NCBI RefSeq assembly: GCF_003555545.1
Contig: NZ_CP032157.1
Coordinates: 5,646,546 to 5,710,545, forward strand
DNA: 64,000 bases
Source of the DNA: Paraflavitalea soli
GTDB taxonomy: Bacteria > Bacteroidota > Bacteroidia > Chitinophagales > Chitinophagaceae
Reading direction: 5' to 3'
In this document: positions 14,961-24,768 of the stretch, in pieces
Layout of the letters: every line of letters starts with the position of its first letter
How positions within the stretch are numbered: position 1 is the stretch's first letter
Notes under the pieces: generated by a model
Database searches by the model: none
What the model saw: the letters and a program-made list of their open reading frames with translations, nothing else
Told to the model about the DNA's origin: nothing
Made by a program: the position numbers and the translations under genes

Positions 14961-16322
14961 TTATTTGGTACTCAATTCACCGGCCTGTATCATACGGTAA
15001 ATAGTAGACTTCCCAATATCAAGTTTCTTAGCTACCAGCAATACGTCCTTGTCGTATTTGTCCAGGTAATGTTGAATAATATGGATCTCAAAATCCTTCA
15101 GGGTCCTTTCCTTGCTCAACAGGTCGTTGACGGTAGCGGCTGTATTGATCGTAATATGCTCGGGCAGCACGGTCTCTGCATCGGCCATTACAGCCGCCAG
15201 TTCCATCACCGATTTCAGTTCACGTACATTACCCGGGAAGGTATATTGTAATAATTTCTGTTGCGCTTCCTGCGATAGGGTTTTCTTCTCAATGCCATTG
15301 TCCTTACAAAAAAGGTCAATAAAGCTCCTTGCCAGCAGGATGATATCATTGCCCCGCTCGCGTAATGCAGGCAGTTGCAGGGGCAACCCGATCAGGCGGT
15401 AATAAAGGTCTTCACGGAATGTTTTCTGTTGTACCTCTTCCAGCAGGTTACGGTGGGTGGCCACTATTATACGGGCATTCACCGCCACGGTCTCATTGCC
15501 GCCAATGCGGGTGATCTCCCTTTCCTGTAATACCCTCAGTAGTTTTGCCTGCAGGCTGATGTCCATTTCGCCAATCTCATCCAGGAACAGGGTACCGCTA
15601 TTGGCTTCTTCAAACTTGCCAATGCGACGGGTAACGGCGCCGGTAAAAGCTCCTTTTTCATGACCAAACAGTTCGCTTTCGATCAACTCTTTGGGAATGG
15701 CTGCCACATTCACGGCTACAAAGGGTTTCTTTTGCCGCTCAGAATTATAATGGATGGCTTTGGCCACCATTTCTTTACCCGTACCGGTTTCACCGGAAAT
15801 GGATACCGTGATATTGGTTTTGCAGGCCTTTTCAATAAGGCCATACACTTTCTCCATCACTTCGCTCTTACCGATCAGGAATTTGGAGTAATCGTATTTC
15901 TTACCCACCTGCTCTTTCAGTTGCTCTACCTCCTGCCGCAGGCCCACAATTTCTTTGAGGTGCAGCAAGCTATTCCACAGCCTGTCCTTTACATCATCGT
16001 CTTTTACAATGTAGTCGAATGCACCGTTTTTCAGTAGGCTGATGGCTGTACCCACATCCTCTTGTCCGGAGATGATAATCACCTGAATATCAGGGTTGAC
16101 CTCCCGTATTTTCTTCAATACGGCACTTCCATCCATATCGGGCATGGAGTAGTCGAGCGTAACCACATCGGGCCGCTCGTGAAGCTGGTCAAAAAAGGCA
16201 GTAGAGCTTTCGAAGCGTTTAACTTCATAATCCGGGTTGAGAGACAGGTAATGTTCGAGCATGGAACCATACCAAACATCATCTTCCAGGACGAAAATCC
16301 TGAGGGCATGCTGATTTTTCAT
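14961..16322 (-). CDS. NtrC-type sigma-54-dependent response regulator
   Basis: A 453-residue activator. It has a receiver domain with Asp57 (LDYSMPDMDG), an AAA+ domain at about 140-375 with Walker A GETGTGKE, the sigma-54 contact loop GAFTGA and Walker B LFLDEIGEMD, and a Fis-type HTH at the end (LLVAKKLDIGKSTIYRMI). It binds enhancer sites and drives RpoN promoters when phosphorylated. The sensor is not encoded here. The adjacent REC-Hpt gene 8 bp downstream suggests control by a multistep relay. Confidence 0.93.
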   Translation of the reverse strand: MKNQHALRIFVLEDDVWYGSMLEHYLSLNPDYEVKRFESSTAFFDQLHERPDVVTLDYSMPDMDGSAVLKKIREVNPDIQVIIISGQEDVGTAISLLKNGAFDYIVKDDDVKDRLWNSLLHLKEIVGLRQEVEQLKEQVGKKYDYSKFLIGKSEVMEKVYGLIEKACKTNITVSISGETGTGKEMVAKAIHYNSERQKKPFVAVNVAAIPKELIESELFGHEKGAFTGAVTRRIGKFEEANSGTLFLDEIGEMDISLQAKLLRVLQEREITRIGGNETVAVNARIIVATHRNLLEEVQQKTFREDLYYRLIGLPLQLPALRERGNDIILLARSFIDLFCKDNGIEKKTLSQEAQQKLLQYTFPGNVRELKSVMELAAVMADAETVLPEHITINTAATVNDLLSKERTLKDFEIHIIQHYLDKYDKDVLLVAKKLDIGKSTIYRMIQAGELSTK

Positions 16323-16490
16323 TGTAAAGGACTAAATATTACTATATAAACGTATGAACCACAAAAAAGTATTCCCAAAATGAAGATTTTTTCCGCAAAT
16401 GAGAAAAGTCAAGTCTCCAGGATAGGTTTTTATTGCCAAATGAGTAGGTAATTCACCTTAAAAAGGGCCAGGTGCATGTTACCGGCTACT

Positions 16491-16498
16491 TATCTTTG
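16491..16498 (+). promoter_or_regulatory. -7 box abutting the start of the nuclease gene
   Basis: TATCTTTG lies 3 nt before the ATG at 16502. The transcript would start at or next to the start codon, that is, leaderless. It argues against upstream in-frame starts such as 16472. Confidence 0.55.
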
Positions 16499-16501
16499 GT
16501 G

Positions 16502-18379
16502 ATGCTCAGCCAGCACCCCACCTTATCAGATATGGAACGGATAGGCTTGTTTACCAGGCTCATTGACAGCTTTCCCAAGGGCCACCCGCTCAAGCGCTAC
16601 CGTGGCGATATATACCATGAGGCAGATCGTTTTCACCTTGTTTTTGGGGTTATGAAGCGGCAGGGGTGGACCTCAGTTCTCATCAACCAACAGATCGACG
16701 AGCACCTGGCCAGCCTGGAAGGTCCGATTCCGGTTACAGTAACCGAATGGACGGATAAGTTGCGGGCAGCTGTTCATGAATTTGATAACTACCAGGTATT
16801 GCTGGGCCAGCTCAACCGCCAGGATATATATGATCAGCCGGAGGCGCCCGATAGCAATGGGCACCCGTTTAATTTGCTGGAAGATCCGTTGATAGAAAAG
16901 ATCATCCTGCTATTGAATTACCTGGCTGCCGGGCAGGATATTCCTAATAGCGGTGATGAAATGTTGTTTGAGCTATTGCATGGAGCATGGTTCAACATCC
17001 CTCCCCAGGAGATCATCAACCTGGTGATTGAAGTGGCCGACCGCCAGTATACGGAATACATTACCTCACTACGCCGGCTTTTACAGGAAAAGGTGACGGC
17101 GCCTCCAAAGAACCTGTTTACCCCTGCCGTTCCTGAAGGGTTGAAACGCGCTTCCGGCGCTATTGAAAAACTGATTGGCCTGGCGGCTGGTACGCCCCTG
17201 CCCTTGTTGCTGGAGCAGTTGCTCCAGGAAACGGGGATCAGGGATTTTATCAGCCAAAGCCCCGATAAAGAAATACTGGAGCAACGGGTGAACAGGTTCA
17301 CGGCATACATAACTGAAGAAGCATGCCGCAACCCCGCCATGGACCTGCCATTGCTGGTGAAGCTACTCTCGCTGATGAGCAGATCGGCCAGGGCATGGTC
17401 ATCAATAGAGATCCATCACCCCGCCAATGCCTTGCAGGCACTCGCCCCGCTTTATCAGCCTGCAGCAGCTCCTGCCTTTACCAGGACGGGCGGAGTGGCC
17501 TTCTCGCCCGTGACAATAGCCACACCAACAGGGCCACAGATAGCCCGGCTGGAAGTAGCCCTGGAGAATAAGCTATTGCAGCGCTTTGCGATGAGTGCTA
17601 CCACGCTTAACAATTTCCTCCGGTGCCCGCTGGAATTTTATTACACTATTCTTATCCGTATTCCTTTCCCAAGAAATGAAGCCACAGAATTTGGGTCAGC
17701 CGTTCACTGGGCCCTGGAAATGCTGTTTCGTAAAATGCAATCCAACCAGGAAGTCTTTCCTCCCAAAGAAGTGTTTATAAAAGAATTTGAAGGATATATG
17801 CGGCGACGCCGCGCCAGTTTCACCCCCGAGCAGTTCAACCGCCGGCTAGCGTACGGTCAGGAAGTGTTAAGCCATTATTATGATGAGTACATTCATACCT
17901 GGAGCACGATCGTAACAGTAGAAAGGAATTTCCGGAATGTAATGGTGCAAGGTGTTCCGCTCAAAGGCAAAATAGACAAACTGGAATTTGATGGACGGTC
18001 GGCCAACCTGGTAGATTATAAAACAGGTGATCCCGACAAATCCAGGGCAAGGCTCGCGCCACCTGGTGAAGTCATTCCCAATGGAGGGGATTACTGGCGG
18101 CAGGCTGTATTTTATAAGATCCTTGTAGATAATTACCCGCAAAAGGAGTGGAAAGTAACGAGTGCGGAGTTTGATTTCATTGAGCCCGATAAAAACGGGC
18201 ATTATCATAAGGTAAAGTTATTTATTACGCCGGAAGAGGTAAACCTGGTAACCCGGCAGATCATTACAGCGTGGCAACGCATTCAGCAGCGTGCGTTTTA
18301 TACAGGCTGTGGCAAGCCGGATTGCCATTGGTGCCATTTTGTTAAAACCTATGAGCTGGCCCAGACCCCACATGAATAA
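16502..18379 (+). CDS. PD-(D/E)XK Fe-S nuclease, remnant of a helicase-nuclease
   Basis: A 625-residue protein. The C-terminal third is an AddB/RecB-type nuclease: GSAVHWALEM supplies the motif His, GKIDKLEF and LVDYKTGD the active-site Asp and Lys. Four cysteines, one in NNFLRCPLEFYY and three in CGKPDCHWCHF (C-x4-C-x2-C), match the AddB/AdnB Fe-S cluster. The first 300 residues look like pieces of a UvrD-type helicase. A domain-1B-like helical stretch (TLSDMERIGLFTRLI) is joined to a domain-2-like stretch (LEDPLIEKIILLLNYL), but Walker A and B and the other helicase motifs are absent. Bacteroidota relatives of this kind are usually about 1000 residues. It is therefore an internally deleted or specialised derivative with an intact nuclease, and its promoter box suggests it is still transcribed. 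Confidence 0.72.
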   Translation: MLSQHPTLSDMERIGLFTRLIDSFPKGHPLKRYRGDIYHEADRFHLVFGVMKRQGWTSVLINQQIDEHLASLEGPIPVTVTEWTDKLRAAVHEFDNYQVLLGQLNRQDIYDQPEAPDSNGHPFNLLEDPLIEKIILLLNYLAAGQDIPNSGDEMLFELLHGAWFNIPPQEIINLVIEVADRQYTEYITSLRRLLQEKVTAPPKNLFTPAVPEGLKRASGAIEKLIGLAAGTPLPLLLEQLLQETGIRDFISQSPDKEILEQRVNRFTAYITEEACRNPAMDLPLLVKLLSLMSRSARAWSSIEIHHPANALQALAPLYQPAAAPAFTRTGGVAFSPVTIATPTGPQIARLEVALENKLLQRFAMSATTLNNFLRCPLEFYYTILIRIPFPRNEATEFGSAVHWALEMLFRKMQSNQEVFPPKEVFIKEFEGYMRRRRASFTPEQFNRRLAYGQEVLSHYYDEYIHTWSTIVTVERNFRNVMVQGVPLKGKIDKLEFDGRSANLVDYKTGDPDKSRARLAPPGEVIPNGGDYWRQAVFYKILVDNYPQKEWKVTSAEFDFIEPDKNGHYHKVKLFITPEEVNLVTRQIITAWQRIQQRAFYTGCGKPDCHWCHFVKTYELAQTPHE

Positions 18380-18394
18380 TCCACGCAAACAAGC

Positions 18395-18402
18395 TATGTT
18401 TG
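18395..18402 (+). promoter_or_regulatory. -7 box for the Ig-like lipoprotein gene
   Basis: TATGTTTG lies 27 nt before the ATG at 18430. It supports that start and rules out the in-frame start at 18400, which overlaps the box. Confidence 0.5.
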
Positions 18403-18429
18403 CAGCTTATTGAAAGTTGTATATATCCC

Positions 18430-19866
18430 ATGAAGCAGGTATTATCTATTCTCTTCTTAATTATAGTTATTGCTCAATTCCAGGTATTCACTGTTGGCTG
18501 CGCCAATATCATTCCACCCATGGGCGGGCCTAAGGATTCATTGCCCCCTTTATTGATGAGGGCCACTCCCCACGACTCAACCAGGGACTTTACCGGCAAG
18601 AAGATCGTATTTGAATTTGATGAGTTCATTGCACAACCAGATAACCTGCAGGAAAACCTGCTGGTATCTCCTGTTCCCAAGTCTACTCCCATTGTTACCA
18701 GTAAACTTAGAACGCTAACGGTAGCCATCAAGGATACGCTGGAAGAGAATACAACTTATTCTATCAATTTTGGTAATGCTATTAAAGACATCAATGAAGG
18801 AAATATACTGAAAGACTTTACCTATGTTTTCAGCACCGGTTCGACCATTGACTCTTTAACAGTATCGGGGAAAGTGATCATCGCAGAAACAGGTAAAACG
18901 GACTCCACGCTGATAGCAGTACTCCACCGGAATACAGATGATTCGGCAGTTATCAAAGAGCGCCCAAGGTATGTGGCAAAAACCGACAGGGAGGGTCATT
19001 TTATCTTCCGCAACCTGCCGCCTGCCACTTATGCCTTGTATGTCTTCAAGGATGAAGGCGGCCAACGGAAATACATGAACAAGGGCCAGCTGTTTGCCTT
19101 CTCCGATTCGCTGGTCAATACAACAGACAATAAGACTTTTACCTTATACGCTTATACGGAGAAGGAGGAAGAGAAGAAAGATAACAAATCGAAGTCTCCG
19201 ACACCTGCGATTAACCGGCCTTCGGCTACCAAAGGGGGCGCTGTAGTGCAGGACAAAAGGTTAAAGATCGAAACCAACCTGGCCAACCAGGAACTGGACC
19301 TGCTGGGCAATCTGGAGATCAGTTTTAAGACAGCTCCTTTAAAATTCTTTGACTCCTCCAAAGTACAGTTCACCAACGAAAAGTATGAACCGATAACAGC
19401 TTACCGGTTTACTTTGGATACCAGCAAACAGAAACTCACCCTCGAACACAAATGGGAGGCCAATACGGCCTATAACCTCATCGTAGATAAAGAATTTGCG
19501 GAGGATACGCTGGGCCATAAACTACTGAGGTCGGATACCCTGCAGTTCCGTACGAAAAAAGAAAGCGAGTATGGGCTGGTGCGTCTTCGCTTTCTCAATC
19601 TTGATCTCTCCAAAAACCCGGTATTACAGTTCGTACAGGCCGACCAGGTAAAATACAGTCATGTATTCACGGACCGCAATTTCAGTGCGAAACTCTTTGT
19701 ACCGGGAGAATACGACCTGCGTATTTTATATGATGCCAACAAAAACGGCGTTTGGGATCCCGGAGAATTCTTCGGTAAGCATATCCAGCCGGAAAGGGTG
19801 TTGCCGGTACCCCGCAAACTGACCATTAAGGCCAACTGGGATAATGAGATAGATATTACGCTTTAG
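18430..19866 (+). CDS. Ig-like domain lipoprotein
   Basis: A 478-residue outer-membrane or surface lipoprotein. The signal peptide ends in a lipobox-like FTVGC. A Big_5-type Ig domain follows (residues 25-130, with the family phrase NIIPPMGGPKDSLPP and NTTYSINFGNAIKDINEGN). Next come a transthyretin-like segment (GHFIFRNLPPATYALYVFKD), a Lys/Glu-rich linker near 250, a second Ig-like domain and a closing beta domain (ENGVWDPG-type region, then IDITL at the end). Such proteins are widespread in Bacteroidota and uncharacterised. A heptad array begins right at its stop codon. Confidence 0.8.
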   Translation: MKQVLSILFLIIVIAQFQVFTVGCANIIPPMGGPKDSLPPLLMRATPHDSTRDFTGKKIVFEFDEFIAQPDNLQENLLVSPVPKSTPIVTSKLRTLTVAIKDTLEENTTYSINFGNAIKDINEGNILKDFTYVFSTGSTIDSLTVSGKVIIAETGKTDSTLIAVLHRNTDDSAVIKERPRYVAKTDREGHFIFRNLPPATYALYVFKDEGGQRKYMNKGQLFAFSDSLVNTTDNKTFTLYAYTEKEEEKKDNKSKSPTPAINRPSATKGGAVVQDKRLKIETNLANQELDLLGNLEISFKTAPLKFFDSSKVQFTNEKYEPITAYRFTLDTSKQKLTLEHKWEANTAYNLIVDKEFAEDTLGHKLLRSDTLQFRTKKESEYGLVRLRFLNLDLSKNPVLQFVQADQVKYSHVFTDRNFSAKLFVPGEYDLRILYDANKNGVWDPGEFFGKHIQPERVLPVPRKLTIKANWDNEIDITL

Positions 19867-20026
19867 TTTTGTGTTTCGGGTTTGAAGTTTTTGGTTCTTT
19901 AGTTCAAAGAACTTAAAAAAGCGAAGCAGTTTTTGATGGCAAACTAAGGCTCGGCCTGTCACTTTTCTTTCAGAAAAACGTAGCGCGGAGCAACCCTAAA
20001 CACGCAACCCCAAACGCGAAACACGT
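19866..20026. repeat. Two 7-nt-period arrays between lipoprotein gene and recR
   Basis: Five head-to-tail heptamers at 19866-19900 (GTTTTGT, GTTTCGG, GTTTGAA, GTTTTTG, GTTCTTT) start at the last base of the stop codon. A second set at 19992-20026 (AACCCTA, AACACGC, AACCCCA, AACGCGA, AACACGT) runs into the recR promoter box. GTTT in the first set and AAC in the second are roughly reverse-complementary, so the two could pair. Confidence 0.6.
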
Positions 20027-20033
20027 ATCTTTG
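20026..20033 (+). promoter_or_regulatory. -7 box abutting recR
   Basis: TATCTTTG ends 4 nt before the recR ATG, predicting a leaderless mRNA. Confidence 0.6.
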
Positions 20034-20037
20034 CAGC

Positions 20038-20658
20038 ATGCAATTCTCTTCTGCGTTACTGGAAAATGCCGTGAATGAATTTGCCAAACTTCCGGGTATT
20101 GGCAAGAAGACGGCGCTGAGGCTGGTGCTGCATCTTTTGAAGCAGGAACCGGAAAAAGTTGGGCTTTTTGGGGAGGCTATTATCAAAATGCGCCGGGAGA
20201 TCAGGTTTTGCCAGCGCTGTTACAATGTGGCGGATGCAGATATCTGCTCGATCTGTTCCAATTCGATGCGCCGGCAGGAATTGGTGTGTGTAGTAGAAAA
20301 CATCCGGGATGTAATCGCCATTGAAAGTACCCAGCAGTTCAGCGGCACCTATCATATCCTGGGGGGCATCATATCCCCGCTGGACGGCATTGGCCCGGAT
20401 CAGCTTCATATTGAGGCCCTTATACAGCGTGTACAGAAAGAAAAGATAGAAGAGATCATTTTTGCCCTCAATCCCAATATACAGGGAGATACTACCATCT
20501 ATTATATACAGAAAAAATTGCAATCATACCCGGTACGGGTTACCACCATTGCCCGTGGTATCGCTTTTGGCGGCGAACTGGAGTATGCCGATGAAATGAC
20601 ACTGGCCCGGTCCATTACCAACCGCCTGCCCGTGGAAAGCTATGTTTCCAACCGGTAA
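20038..20658 (+). CDS. recR: Recombination mediator RecR
   Basis: Full-length RecR (206 residues), which with RecO/RecF loads RecA on gapped DNA. An N-terminal helix-hairpin-helix (LPGIGKKTALRLVLHLL) is followed by a C4 zinc finger (CQRCYNVADADICSIC), a Toprim domain beginning at LVCVVENIRDV, and a Walker-B-like C-terminal region (TTIARGIAFGGELEYAD). Length and order are standard. It has its own promoter box and a hairpin terminator. Confidence 0.97.
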   Translation: MQFSSALLENAVNEFAKLPGIGKKTALRLVLHLLKQEPEKVGLFGEAIIKMRREIRFCQRCYNVADADICSICSNSMRRQELVCVVENIRDVIAIESTQQFSGTYHILGGIISPLDGIGPDQLHIEALIQRVQKEKIEEIIFALNPNIQGDTTIYYIQKKLQSYPVRVTTIARGIAFGGELEYADEMTLARSITNRLPVESYVSNR

Positions 20659-20682
20659 CAGGCTCTCTTTCAGCCCTGTTTT
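20658..20682 (+). terminator. Hairpin after recR
   Basis: ACAGGCT and AGCCCTGT form a stem with one bulged C and a 7-nt loop, followed by TTT. It overlaps the stop codon and touches the -33 element of the next promoter. Confidence 0.55.
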
Positions 20683-20710
20683 GATATTAATAGAACATGA
20701 CGTAACTTTG
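20680..20710 (+). promoter_or_regulatory. Promoter of the metH leader
   Basis: TTTG (20680-20683), 19-nt spacer, TAACTTTG (20703-20710): an exact Bacteroidota consensus. The start site would be near 20715, giving a leader of about 250 nt before metH. Confidence 0.75.
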
Positions 20711-20735
20711 CGGTCTGATCGCAGGCGGATTTGTT

Positions 20736-20872
20736 TATTGTTCGGCCTGTAGCTCCATCAGGGAGCACACTTCCACACAGTATCCGGAAGTGCTAAAACG
20801 GAACTAATAAACGCCAGGAAAACCTTCATACCATTTTCCCAACGTTTATGATGTTCTGATCACCGAACAGTA
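20736..20872 (+). ncRNA. Four-helix structured leader upstream of metH (riboswitch candidate)
   Basis: Closing helix TATTGTTCGG (20736-20745) pairs with CCGAACAGTA (20863-20872) over 10 bp with one G-U. Inside lie hairpin GCTCC/GGAGC (20752-20766), hairpin CACTTCC/GGAAGTG (20768-20792) and a long arm GAACTAATAAACG (20801-20813) with 20843-20856, capped by GGAAAA/TTTTCC. Together they form a four-way junction with joining strand CTAAAACG. CAGGC (20722-20726) can also pair with GCCTG (20883-20887). A later hairpin CTGCCA/TGGCAG (20918-20949) reaches to 19 nt before the ATG and could be the expression platform. It lacks the cobalamin box and the SAM-I and SAH cores that I know. GTGCTAAAAC only faintly recalls SAM-binding cores. 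Confidence 0.6.
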
Positions 20873-20968
20873 TTCACCCACTGCCTGTCAATCTAATGCA
20901 CTTATGCAATCACCGTTCTGCCAATAACCATTATCAGGGGCTATGGCAGGGAAATTAAATTTACGCAT

Positions 20969-21979
20969 ATGGACATCAGGAAAGAATTGGAAAAACGCAT
21001 ATTGATCATCGATGGGGCCATGGGCACCATGATCCAGCGTTATAAGCTGGAAGAAGCAGATTACCGGGGCGAACGTTTTAAAGACTGGCACCTGGATGTA
21101 AAAGGCAACAATGACCTGTTGTGTATTACACAGCCTCAAATTATAGAAGAGATCCATAGTCAATACCTGGCAGCCGGAGCAGATATCATTGAAACGAATA
21201 CCTTCTCCAGCACCACTATTGCCATGGCCGATTATGAGATGCAGGAGCTGGCGTATGAAATGAATGTGGCCGCTGGCCGGTGCGCCCGCCGTGCAGCGGA
21301 TAAGTACACGCAACTGGACCCTTCCAAACCCCGGTTTGTAGCCGGCGCTATTGGCCCGCTCAATAAAACATTGAGCCTCTCGCCCGACGTTAATAATCCT
21401 GGTTTCAGGGCGCTCACTTTTGATGAGGCCATGACAGCCTATTATGAGCAGGTGAAAGGGCTGGTAGAAGGCGGCGTGGACATTATCCTGATCGAAACGA
21501 TCTTTGATACCTTGAACGCCAAAGCGGCCATCTATGCCACCAAGAAGTTCTTCCAGGATACGCAAAAGCCTGAGCTGCCGATCATGATCAGTGGCACTAT
21601 CACGGATGCCTCTGGCCGTACGCTGAGCGGACAAACCCTGGAAGCCTTTTATACCTCGGTATTCCATGCCAAGCCGCTGAGCATTGGTTTGAACTGTGCG
21701 TTGGGAGCTGCTGAAATGCGCCCGCATATTGAAGAGTTGAGCCAGATTGCGGCCTGTTATACATCTGCCTATCCCAATGCGGGTTTGCCCAATGCCATGG
21801 GAGAATATGATGAGCAGCCGGAAGAAACTGCCCACTTCATTGAAGAATGGGCCCAACAGGGCTTTGTGAACATTGTAGGTGGCTGCTGCGGCACCACGCC
21901 CGATCACATCAGGCATATTGCAGACCATATGAAGAAACTTGCCCCCAGGAGATTACCGATACTGGAAGCGGCATTATAA
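20969..21979 (+). CDS. metH: Methionine synthase, homocysteine-binding module (split MetH)
   Basis: A 336-residue homocysteine S-methyltransferase barrel equivalent to the first module of cobalamin-dependent MetH. It opens with [13 protein letters not shown]. The zinc ligands appear as Cys in IGLNCALGA and the Cys pair in [11 protein letters not shown]. It ends where single-chain MetH would continue into the folate module, and that module is encoded by the next gene 15 bp on. Splitting of MetH here is known in several Bacteroidota groups. Transcription passes through the structured leader, so methionine-cycle control by that RNA is plausible. Confidence 0.93.
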   Translation: MDIRKELEKRILIIDGAMGTMIQRYKLEEADYRGERFKDWHLDVKGNNDLLCITQPQIIEEIHSQYLAAGADIIETNTFSSTTIAMADYEMQELAYEMNVAAGRCARRAADKYTQLDPSKPRFVAGAIGPLNKTLSLSPDVNNPGFRALTFDEAMTAYYEQVKGLVEGGVDIILIETIFDTLNAKAAIYATKKFFQDTQKPELPIMISGTITDASGRTLSGQTLEAFYTSVFHAKPLSIGLNCALGAAEMRPHIEELSQIAACYTSAYPNAGLPNAMGEYDEQPEETAHFIEEWAQQGFVNIVGGCCGTTPDHIRHIADHMKKLAPRRLPILEAAL

Positions 21980-21994
21980 TCACAAAAAACAGCT

Positions 21995-24685
21995 ATGTCC
22001 GAACAAATTATTATAAAGCCTTACTTACGGCTGTCTGGCCTGGAGCCACTGGTGGTGCGCCCGGAGACGAACTTTGTAAACGTGGGTGAACGTACCAACG
22101 TAACGGGCTCCAAGAAGTTTGCCCGCCTGGTCAGAGAAAATAAATATGAAGAGGCGCTCAGCGTGGCCCGCCAGCAGGTAGAAAGCGGCGCCCAGGTACT
22201 GGACGTAAACATGGATGATGCCTTATTGGATGGTGTGAAAGCCATGACCACCTTCCTCAACCTGGTACAAAGTGAGCCGGATATTGCCAAGATCCCCATT
22301 ATGATCGACAGCTCGAAGTTCGAGATCATTGAAGCAGGATTGAAATGCGTACAGGGTAAATGTATTGTAAACTCTATTTCCATGAAGGAAGGGGTTGACA
22401 AGTTTATCCGCGAGGCACGTATCTGTAAGCTCTTTGGTGCTGCGGTGGTAGTAATGGCTTTTGATGAACAAGGACAGGCTGATACTTTACAACGCCGGGT
22501 AGATATCTGCACGCAGGCTTACAAGATACTGACAGAAGAAGTTGGTTTTACTCCACAGGATATCATATTTGACCCCAACATCTTTGCGGTAGCTACAGGC
22601 ATTGAAGAACACAATAACTATGCTATTGATTTCATCGAAGCTTGTAAGATCATCAAGCAAAGGATGCCCCTGGCCAAAATAAGCGGGGGTGTAAGTAATA
22701 TTTCGTTCTCGTTCCGGGGTAATGACCACGTGCGGGAAGCGATGCACAGTGTATTCCTGTTCTATGCCATCAAAGCTGGTATGGATATGGGTATCGTGAA
22801 TGCCGGGCAGCTGGTGGTCTATGATCAGATAGAACCACAACTGCGGGATCTGTGTGAAGACGTGATCCTTAACCGCCGCGCTGACGCTACAGACCGCCTG
22901 ATCGCTTTTGCCGAAACGGTGAAGGCCAAGGGCAAGGTAGAAGTGAAAGACGAAGCCTGGCGCAATGGTACGGTGCAGGAACGGCTGACGCATGCGCTGG
23001 TAAATGGTATTACGGATTATATTGAACTGGATACAGAAGAAGCGCGTCAACAATATGCCCGCCCGCTGGAAGTGATCGAAGGACCGTTGATGGATGGGAT
23101 GAATGTAGTGGGTGACCTGTTTGGTAGCGGAAAGATGTTCCTGCCACAGGTGGTAAAGAGTGCGCGGGTGATGAAGAAGAGTGTGGCTGTATTGACACCC
23201 TTTATTGAAGAAGAAAAAAGAAACAATCCCCTGGCCCAACAGGGAGGGGCTGCGCGCATCCTGCTGGCTACGGTAAAGGGTGATGTGCACGATATTGGAA
23301 AAAACATTGTAGGCGTGGTACTAGGTTGTAATGGCTATGATATTATTGACCTGGGTGTGATGGTACCCGCCGATAAGATATTGGAAACGGCGCAGAAGGA
23401 AAATGTAGACATTATTGGCTTGAGTGGCCTGATCACGCCTTCCCTGGATGAAATGGTACACGTAGCCAAAGAGATGAAACGCCGCAATATGAAGCAACCT
23501 TTGCTCATTGGCGGCGCTACGACCTCCCGGATGCATACAGCTGTGAAAATAGCCCCGGAATATGATCTGGGCGTAGTACACGTATTGGATGCTTCGCGCA
23601 GTGTAACGGTAGCCGGCTCGCTGTTGAGCAATGAACAAAAGCCTGACTTCCTGGGTAAGATCAGCAAAGAATACACGAAACTGAAGGAAGACTTTGGCAA
23701 CAAGAAATCAGCCAAGCAATACCTGACCTTTGAGCAGGCGCAAAAGAATAAGGTAAAGATCGACTGGTCGACCTTTACACCTGTTAAGCCCACTTTCACC
23801 GGCACCAAGGTATTTGAAACATACGACCTGGGAGAGATCGCTGAATATATCGACTGGGGTCCCTTTTTCATTGCCTGGGAATTACATGGCAAATTTCCCC
23901 AGATATTGAAAGATGAGAAGGTAGGAAAAGAAGCCACCAAGCTGTACGAAGATGCCAAAGAACTGCTGGCAAAGATCATCAAAGAAAAATGGCTTACGCC
24001 CCGTGGTGTGATCGGTTTCTGGCCTGCACAGGCTACTGCCGATGATACGGTGGAAGTATACAGTGAAAAAGGAACGGTACAACTGGATTTCCTGCGCCAG
24101 CAGGTGAAGAAAGCGGCCGATCAACCCAATATCAGCCTGGCCGACTTTATAAAGCCCGCCAATGGCGTAGCTACTCCGGCTGATTATATAGGTGCCTTTA
24201 CGGTTACCATGCAAGGTATTGAACCGCATGTGGAAGCTTTTGCCAAAAACATGGATGATTACAATAAGATCATGCTGCAGGTACTGGCCGACCGGTTGGT
24301 GGAAGCTTTTGCAGAATTGCTCCACGAACGCGTACGGAAAGAATTCTGGGGTTATGCTACCGACGAGCATTTAACAAATGAACAGCTGATCAGTGAGCAG
24401 TATTCAGGTATCCGCCCGGCACCGGGTTATCCTGCCTGCCCTGACCACACAGAAAAATACAAACTGTTTGATATGCTGGGCGGCAAAGAAACCACCGGCA
24501 TCACACTTACTGAATCGCTGGCCATGTATCCGGCTTCTTCTGTAAGCGGCTGGTATTTTGCTCATCCAGACAGCAAGTATTTCGGTATTGGCAAGATCGA
24601 AAAAGACCAGTTTGAGGACTATGCCAAACGCAAAGGCATGTCTTTGGATGAAGCCGAGCGTTGGCTGAGACCGGTATTGGAGTAG
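21995..24685 (+). CDS. metH: Methionine synthase, folate/B12/activation modules (split MetH)
   Basis: An 896-residue remainder of MetH. The pterin-binding barrel (residues 20-290) includes [14 protein letters not shown] and [15 protein letters not shown]12-binding cap and Rossmann domain follow at about 340-590, where [19 protein letters not shown] supplies the cobalt-ligating His in DxHxxG. The SAM-dependent reactivation domain ends the chain, with [15 protein letters not shown] and [19 protein letters not shown]. It transfers methyl from methyltetrahydrofolate via cobalamin to homocysteine held by the preceding gene product. The unit ends in a strong terminator. Confidence 0.95.
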   Translation: MSEQIIIKPYLRLSGLEPLVVRPETNFVNVGERTNVTGSKKFARLVRENKYEEALSVARQQVESGAQVLDVNMDDALLDGVKAMTTFLNLVQSEPDIAKIPIMIDSSKFEIIEAGLKCVQGKCIVNSISMKEGVDKFIREARICKLFGAAVVVMAFDEQGQADTLQRRVDICTQAYKILTEEVGFTPQDIIFDPNIFAVATGIEEHNNYAIDFIEACKIIKQRMPLAKISGGVSNISFSFRGNDHVREAMHSVFLFYAIKAGMDMGIVNAGQLVVYDQIEPQLRDLCEDVILNRRADATDRLIAFAETVKAKGKVEVKDEAWRNGTVQERLTHALVNGITDYIELDTEEARQQYARPLEVIEGPLMDGMNVVGDLFGSGKMFLPQVVKSARVMKKSVAVLTPFIEEEKRNNPLAQQGGAARILLATVKGDVHDIGKNIVGVVLGCNGYDIIDLGVMVPADKILETAQKENVDIIGLSGLITPSLDEMVHVAKEMKRRNMKQPLLIGGATTSRMHTAVKIAPEYDLGVVHVLDASRSVTVAGSLLSNEQKPDFLGKISKEYTKLKEDFGNKKSAKQYLTFEQAQKNKVKIDWSTFTPVKPTFTGTKVFETYDLGEIAEYIDWGPFFIAWELHGKFPQILKDEKVGKEATKLYEDAKELLAKIIKEKWLTPRGVIGFWPAQATADDTVEVYSEKGTVQLDFLRQQVKKAADQPNISLADFIKPANGVATPADYIGAFTVTMQGIEPHVEAFAKNMDDYNKIMLQVLADRLVEAFAELLHERVRKEFWGYATDEHLTNEQLISEQYSGIRPAPGYPACPDHTEKYKLFDMLGGKETTGITLTESLAMYPASSVSGWYFAHPDSKYFGIGKIEKDQFEDYAKRKGMSLDEAERWLRPVLE

Positions 24686-24710
24686 TTATATTATATCACA
24701 GTGATGACAT

Positions 24711-24750
24711 AAAAAAGCTGCCGGACCTATCAAGTCCGGCAGCTTTTTTT
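24711..24750. terminator. Bidirectional terminator after metH
   Basis: GCTGCCGGAC (24717-24726) and GTCCGGCAGC (24734-24743) form a perfect 10-bp stem with a 7-nt loop. It is flanked by six A and seven T, so it works for metH and for the convergent gene at 24769. Confidence 0.92.
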
Positions 24751-24768
24751 ATTAGACTAGTAATATTG

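Noticed and set aside
20715-20968. SAM-I, cobalamin or SAH riboswitch upstream of metH
   Set aside because: The GTGCTAAAAC word and four-way junction are suggestive, but the conserved cores of these classes are not found. It is left as an unclassified leader.
20888-21928. 346-codon minus-strand open frame opposite metH
   Set aside because: It is the complement of a well-conserved enzyme gene and its translation shows no domain; an artefact of codon composition.
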